34,225 bases of DNA. Source: Ardenticatenia bacterium. Lineage in GTDB: Bacteria; Chloroflexota; Anaerolineae; Ardenticatenales; Ardenticatenaceae. How positions within the stretch are numbered: the stretch's first letter is position 1; each line of letters starts with the position of its first letter. The stretch is from NCBI GenBank assembly GCA_030949995.1, contig JAUZRY010000096.1:1-34225 (forward strand). Direction: 5' to 3'. The position numbers were made by a program, and so were the translations under genes. A model generated the notes under the pieces. That model saw only the letters and a program-made list of their open reading frames with translations, ran no database searches and was not told where the DNA came from. This document shows, one piece after another, positions 31,801 through 34,225 of this stretch.

Positions 31801-32064
31801 CGCCTTTCCTCCCTATGTGTGTTTGGCCTTTACCCGACCGTGAATCCACCACACAGCATAACGCGATCGCAGGGCTCGTTCTAGGTTCTGGTCCTGTGTG
31901 CGTTCGGTCTCACCTCCCTTCTCGGCGCTGATGTGAGGTCTCCCTGAAGAGGCGAACGTGAGAACGAGACCACCTGTCCTTCGGGTGGAGAGGCTGGCCA
32001 CGTTCGTGCCGCTGGTCAGGGAGCTGTCTGGATGCTGCCGATTTCAGTGGTCGGCAGCATTGGC
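31801..32064. other. Structured intergenic region upstream of the PpsA-like gene
   Basis: No gene is seen. Several nested inverted repeats occur: GGTCTC (31937-31942) with GAGACC (31966-31971), a CCACC/GGTGG hairpin at 31971-31989, CTCAC/GTGAG pairs at 31909-31937, and the hairpin listed at 32034-32058. This is the longest gap in an otherwise tight operon and may hold a second promoter or a regulatory leader. Confidence 0.45.
32034..32058. terminator. Hairpin after the UbiD gene
   Basis: GCTGCCGA (32034-32041) and TCGGCAGC (32051-32058) form a perfect 8-bp stem with a 9-nt loop, 7 nt beyond the UbiD stop. No T-run follows on the minus strand, so termination would be weak or partial. Confidence 0.45.
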
Positions 32065-33411
32065 CTACGAACCCAGCAGGGATGATAGGATGGCCTGTGC
32101 TTTGGCCACAGCCGTGGCAGGCAGGGCGATCTTGTCGAATTCCGGTCCCGGCCCGCGTGTGGCATCGAAGCCGACTTTGGCCGTTGTGCCCGTTCGGCCG
32201 ACTGATGGATCGATGACATATCCCTCGAGTCCTGGCACGATCACTGTATCCCGGTCTGGCTGGAAGCGAGTGGCCAGTGCCCACGTGACCTCACGTGGGT
32301 TTCGGATGTCCACGTCGTCGTTGACCACAGTCACCACTTTGAGCCGGCGGTCCACGTGGAGGGCGAGGCCGATCAGGCGCCGTACCCGGGCCGGTGAGCA
32401 GGGGCGCACGGCAATGACGGCGGAGAAGCCCGGTGTGCCGGGGTTCACAGTCACGTCAACCACCTCGGGCACCAGGGCCTGAAGCCGGCTCCGGAGCTCG
32501 GTGCCGCCGGCCAGGGCAAAGAGCACGTCAACATCGGCCCCCCACGGGCAGAGGGCAAGGTAGATGAAATCACGGCGCCTGGTGATGGCGGTGACTTCCA
32601 TCACCGGGCTGGTGTTCGTAAAGTAATAGCCGGTGTTCTCGCCCATGGGCCCCTCTGGCTCCCGGTGGCCCGGCAGCACGTGCCCTTCGATGACAATTTC
32701 GGCCCGTGCTGGCACTTCCACGGGCACCGTCTCGGCCGGCACGAGCTCGAGAGGGGTGCCCATTAGGGCGCCGGTCACCTCCAACTTGTCCGGGCCGGCG
32801 GGGTTGTCGGGCACGACGGCGCCCACCAGAAGGGCTGGGTGGACACCCAAGGCCACCGCCACCGGGAGCGGCTCCCCGCGGGCTTCGGCGCGGGCGTAGT
32901 AGGTGGCTAGGGGTGGGTTGGCCAGAAAGATGCCTAGCCGGCGTTCGCCCTTGATCATCATGCGGTGGATGCCGAAGCCCCGCCGCCCTGTTTCCGGGTC
33001 CCTGGCGAAGACCACACCGGCGGTGATGAAAGGGCCGGCATCGCGCTCGTAGTGGGTGAGCACCGGCAGCGCGGGGAGCCAAGGACCACCGGCAACGATC
33101 ACCTCCTCCTTCACCGGTGCCTCCTCAGGCGGAAGGGTCACAGTGGGCCGCGCTTGGCCCTTGCGTTCCACGTAGGTAGCTTCTAAGTGTGCCTCGTCAG
33201 TGCTCAGGGCAAGGGCCAAGTGCCGGCGGGTGACCAGTACATTGCCGGCAACCCGAGCATTGGGATAGCCGGCAACGTGCTCGAAGAGGACGGTCAGGCC
33301 CTTCTCCTCTACAGCCCGCAGGAAGGCTGCCATCTCGTGTTGTGGGCTCAGCTCCTGGGGGACGCGCAGCAACGCTTCCCCCAAGGTGTTCAAAAAAGCG
33401 CGCAGGTCCAT
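32065..33411 (-). CDS. UbiD-family decarboxylase/carboxylase, phenylphosphate carboxylase-like
   Basis: A 448-residue prenyl-FMN-dependent enzyme of the UbiD family. Landmarks: DAGPFITAGVVFARDPETGRRGFGIHRM (Arg150), then EIVIEGHVLPGHREPEGPMGENTGYY with Glu253 and Glu258. These match the Arg-Glu-Glu catalytic set of the family (fungal Fdc1: Arg173, Glu277, Glu282, nearly the same spacing). The C-terminal VVNDDVDIRNPREVTWALATRFQPDRD is also typical. It lies with an 84-residue gene and another UbiD, as expected for a phenylphosphate carboxylase-like complex, and next to synthase-like subunits. A simple hydroxyarylic-acid decarboxylase is the alternative. No strong ribosome-binding site precedes ATG 33411, suggesting coupling with the upstream gene. 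Confidence 0.85.
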   Translation of the reverse strand: MDLRAFLNTLGEALLRVPQELSPQHEMAAFLRAVEEKGLTVLFEHVAGYPNARVAGNVLVTRRHLALALSTDEAHLEATYVERKGQARPTVTLPPEEAPVKEEVIVAGGPWLPALPVLTHYERDAGPFITAGVVFARDPETGRRGFGIHRMMIKGERRLGIFLANPPLATYYARAEARGEPLPVAVALGVHPALLVGAVVPDNPAGPDKLEVTGALMGTPLELVPAETVPVEVPARAEIVIEGHVLPGHREPEGPMGENTGYYFTNTSPVMEVTAITRRRDFIYLALCPWGADVDVLFALAGGTELRSRLQALVPEVVDVTVNPGTPGFSAVIAVRPCSPARVRRLIGLALHVDRRLKVVTVVNDDVDIRNPREVTWALATRFQPDRDTVIVPGLEGYVIDPSVGRTGTTAKVGFDATRGPGPEFDKIALPATAVAKAQAILSSLLGS

Positions 33412-33423
33412 GGGTGTGGCCTG

Positions 33424-33678
33424 TTACAGGTATTTGGCCGGAATCACGTCCAGTTCTTCCAGGATCTGAATGGAGAAAAGCTGGTCGCACGGTTGGCCTC
33501 GGCCAAAGCGCACGTGGAGCCGGTCGGGATAGGCCTCAGGGGAGGCGGAAACCCGTGCCCGCACGCGTTTGTAGGTGTACTTGTGAATGCCGGGCGCTAA
33601 CGTGCGGATGGAGAGGTCAAGTTCCTCGTCTTCCCGCAGTTCGGAGAGATCGTTGACGAAGACTTCCCACACGCGCAT
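33424..33678 (-). CDS. Small 84-residue protein between two UbiD genes (possible phenylphosphate carboxylase gamma-like subunit)
   Basis: About 9.8 kDa: WEVFVNDLSELREDEELDLSIRTL, then APGIHKYTYKRVRARVSA, and a C-terminal IQILEELDVIPAKYL. I do not recognise the family with certainty. Size and position match the ~10 kDa gamma subunit of phenylphosphate carboxylase, encoded beside its two UbiD-type subunits, so it is probably a small structural partner of the flanking proteins. No metal or catalytic motif is evident. GAGGTGA lies 5 bases before ATG 33678. The upstream UbiD stop is 13 nt away and the downstream start 12 nt away, so the three are one translation unit. Confidence 0.65.
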   Translation of the reverse strand: MRVWEVFVNDLSELREDEELDLSIRTLAPGIHKYTYKRVRARVSASPEAYPDRLHVRFGRGQPCDQLFSIQILEELDVIPAKYL

Positions 33679-33691
33679 AATTCACCTCACT

Positions 33692-34225
33692 TTACTCGGC
33701 CGGAAAGCCATAGGCTTCCCAGTTGGCCAGCACTTTGTCCTGAATCTCCTTCGGGTAGACGGTGCGGAAGGCGACCAGCCTGGGCACTTCGTTGAGAGGG
33801 TCCCAATCGAGGGGCCAGGTGCAGTCGAAGAGGACTTGGGCACCTTTGGCATATTTGCGCTCGTGAGCGCTGAGGAAGGGATAGAGGGCTGTACCCACAG
33901 CGTGCTCGTAGACCCGGATGTCGCGCACAGGGTGGCAGCGCGTGCAGAGGGCGTGGAAGACTTCGTCCCAGTTGTAGATGTCAATGGTGTCGTCCACAAC
34001 GACGACCATGTGGAACCAAGGCCCCAGTTTGCTCCCGAAGGCCAAGTTGGCGATCTGGGTGGCAATGTTGCTGTAGATGGGCTTGACGCCCACGATCATC
34101 ATGTGGTGAGTGGACTCGGGCGGCATGTAGACGCCCGTGATGGGAATGCCTTGGCTTCGCAGGAGTTTTTCCAGCTCCAGCCCCAAGGAAAAGGAGCGGA
34201 GCAACTGGCCTTCGTCGGTGGGAAC
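33692..34225 (-). CDS. UbiD-family protein, C-terminal part (5' end beyond right edge)
   Basis: The frame is open to the window edge; 177 residues of the C-terminal region are present. Recognisable blocks are GIPITGVYMPPESTHHMMIVGVKP, LGPWFHMVVVVDDTIDIYNWDEVFHAL and TRCHPVRDI, matching the C-terminal domain of UbiD enzymes (the VDDDIDxxDxxEVxWA region). The catalytic Arg-Glu-Glu part is off-window. With the downstream UbiD it would form the alpha/beta-like pair of a carboxylase. The C-terminal sequence differs strongly from the other copy, so this is not a recent duplication. Confidence 0.85.
   Translation of the reverse strand, partial: VPTDEGQLLRSFSLGLELEKLLRSQGIPITGVYMPPESTHHMMIVGVKPIYSNIATQIANLAFGSKLGPWFHMVVVVDDTIDIYNWDEVFHALCTRCHPVRDIRVYEHAVGTALYPFLSAHERKYAKGAQVLFDCTWPLDWDPLNEVPRLVAFRTVYPKEIQDKVLANWEAYGFPAE

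Noticed and set aside
31801-32064. T-box-like leader (GGTGGTCTCG segment on the minus strand)
   Set aside because: The segment only loosely resembles the T-box core, no stem I or specifier loop can be drawn, and the downstream gene is not amino-acid related.

Overview
This is a 34.2 kb, GC-rich bacterial chromosome segment with short intergenic gaps and many 4-bp stop/start overlaps. No rRNA, tRNA, CRISPR array, transposase or phage gene is visible. The gene set points to a Chloroflexota-type bacterium: extracytoplasmic proteins with Pro/Thr-rich linkers (VPPTATP repeats), an ECF sigma factor with a DUF5667-like membrane partner, a GT39-like glycosyltransferase with a very long extracytoplasmic tail, and a 7Fe-type ferredoxin. 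This taxonomic call is inference.

Layout, left to right. (1) 1-1686: a lipoprotein gene cut by the left edge, a YggU/DUF167 gene and peptide deformylase (def). (2) 1701-4729: a minus-strand operon of a Fur-family regulator and a ZnuABC/TroABC-type metal transporter, driven by a near-consensus promoter with a palindrome at the start site. (3) 4763-7176: ECF sigma factor translationally coupled to a large membrane protein with an acidic tail, closed by a strong terminator. (4) 7396-8010: a DJ-1/PfpI protein with Ser in place of the nucleophilic Cys. (5) 8496-15387 (plus): a DCC thiol-disulfide protein, a GlnE-type adenylyltransferase with two ACT domains between its halves, and the glycosyltransferase. 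(6) 15403-20542 (minus): lipA, E1 alpha, E1 beta, ferredoxin and E2 of a 2-oxoacid (probably pyruvate) dehydrogenase, behind a long leader with a terminator-like hairpin. (7) 20941-25842 (plus): a two-gene molybdenum hydroxylase with two separate [2Fe-2S] modules, and a cupin. (8) 25778-34225 (minus, cut by the right edge): UbiD-family decarboxylase, an 84-aa protein, a second UbiD, two proteins matching the 70 and 40 kDa subunits of phenylphosphate synthase, a histidine phosphatase, a Nudix protein, UbiX, an FMN-binding-type protein and an archaeal-type CTP-dependent riboflavin kinase.

Region 8 is the most interesting. Split PEP-synthase-like subunits, two UbiD proteins flanking a ~10 kDa protein, and UbiX resemble the anaerobic phenol route (phenol to phenylphosphate to 4-hydroxybenzoate). 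The same operon appears to encode FMN synthesis (riboflavin kinase) and FMN prenylation (UbiX), so it may make the UbiD cofactor locally. The substrate is not proven by sequence. The molybdenum hydroxylase next door could belong to the same aromatic metabolism, but it lies in a separate, convergent operon.

Three reading-frame breaks (glycosyltransferase start, PEP-synthase N-terminal subunit, histidine phosphatase) all lie in or beside short G/C tracts. They may be sequencing indels rather than real pseudogenes.
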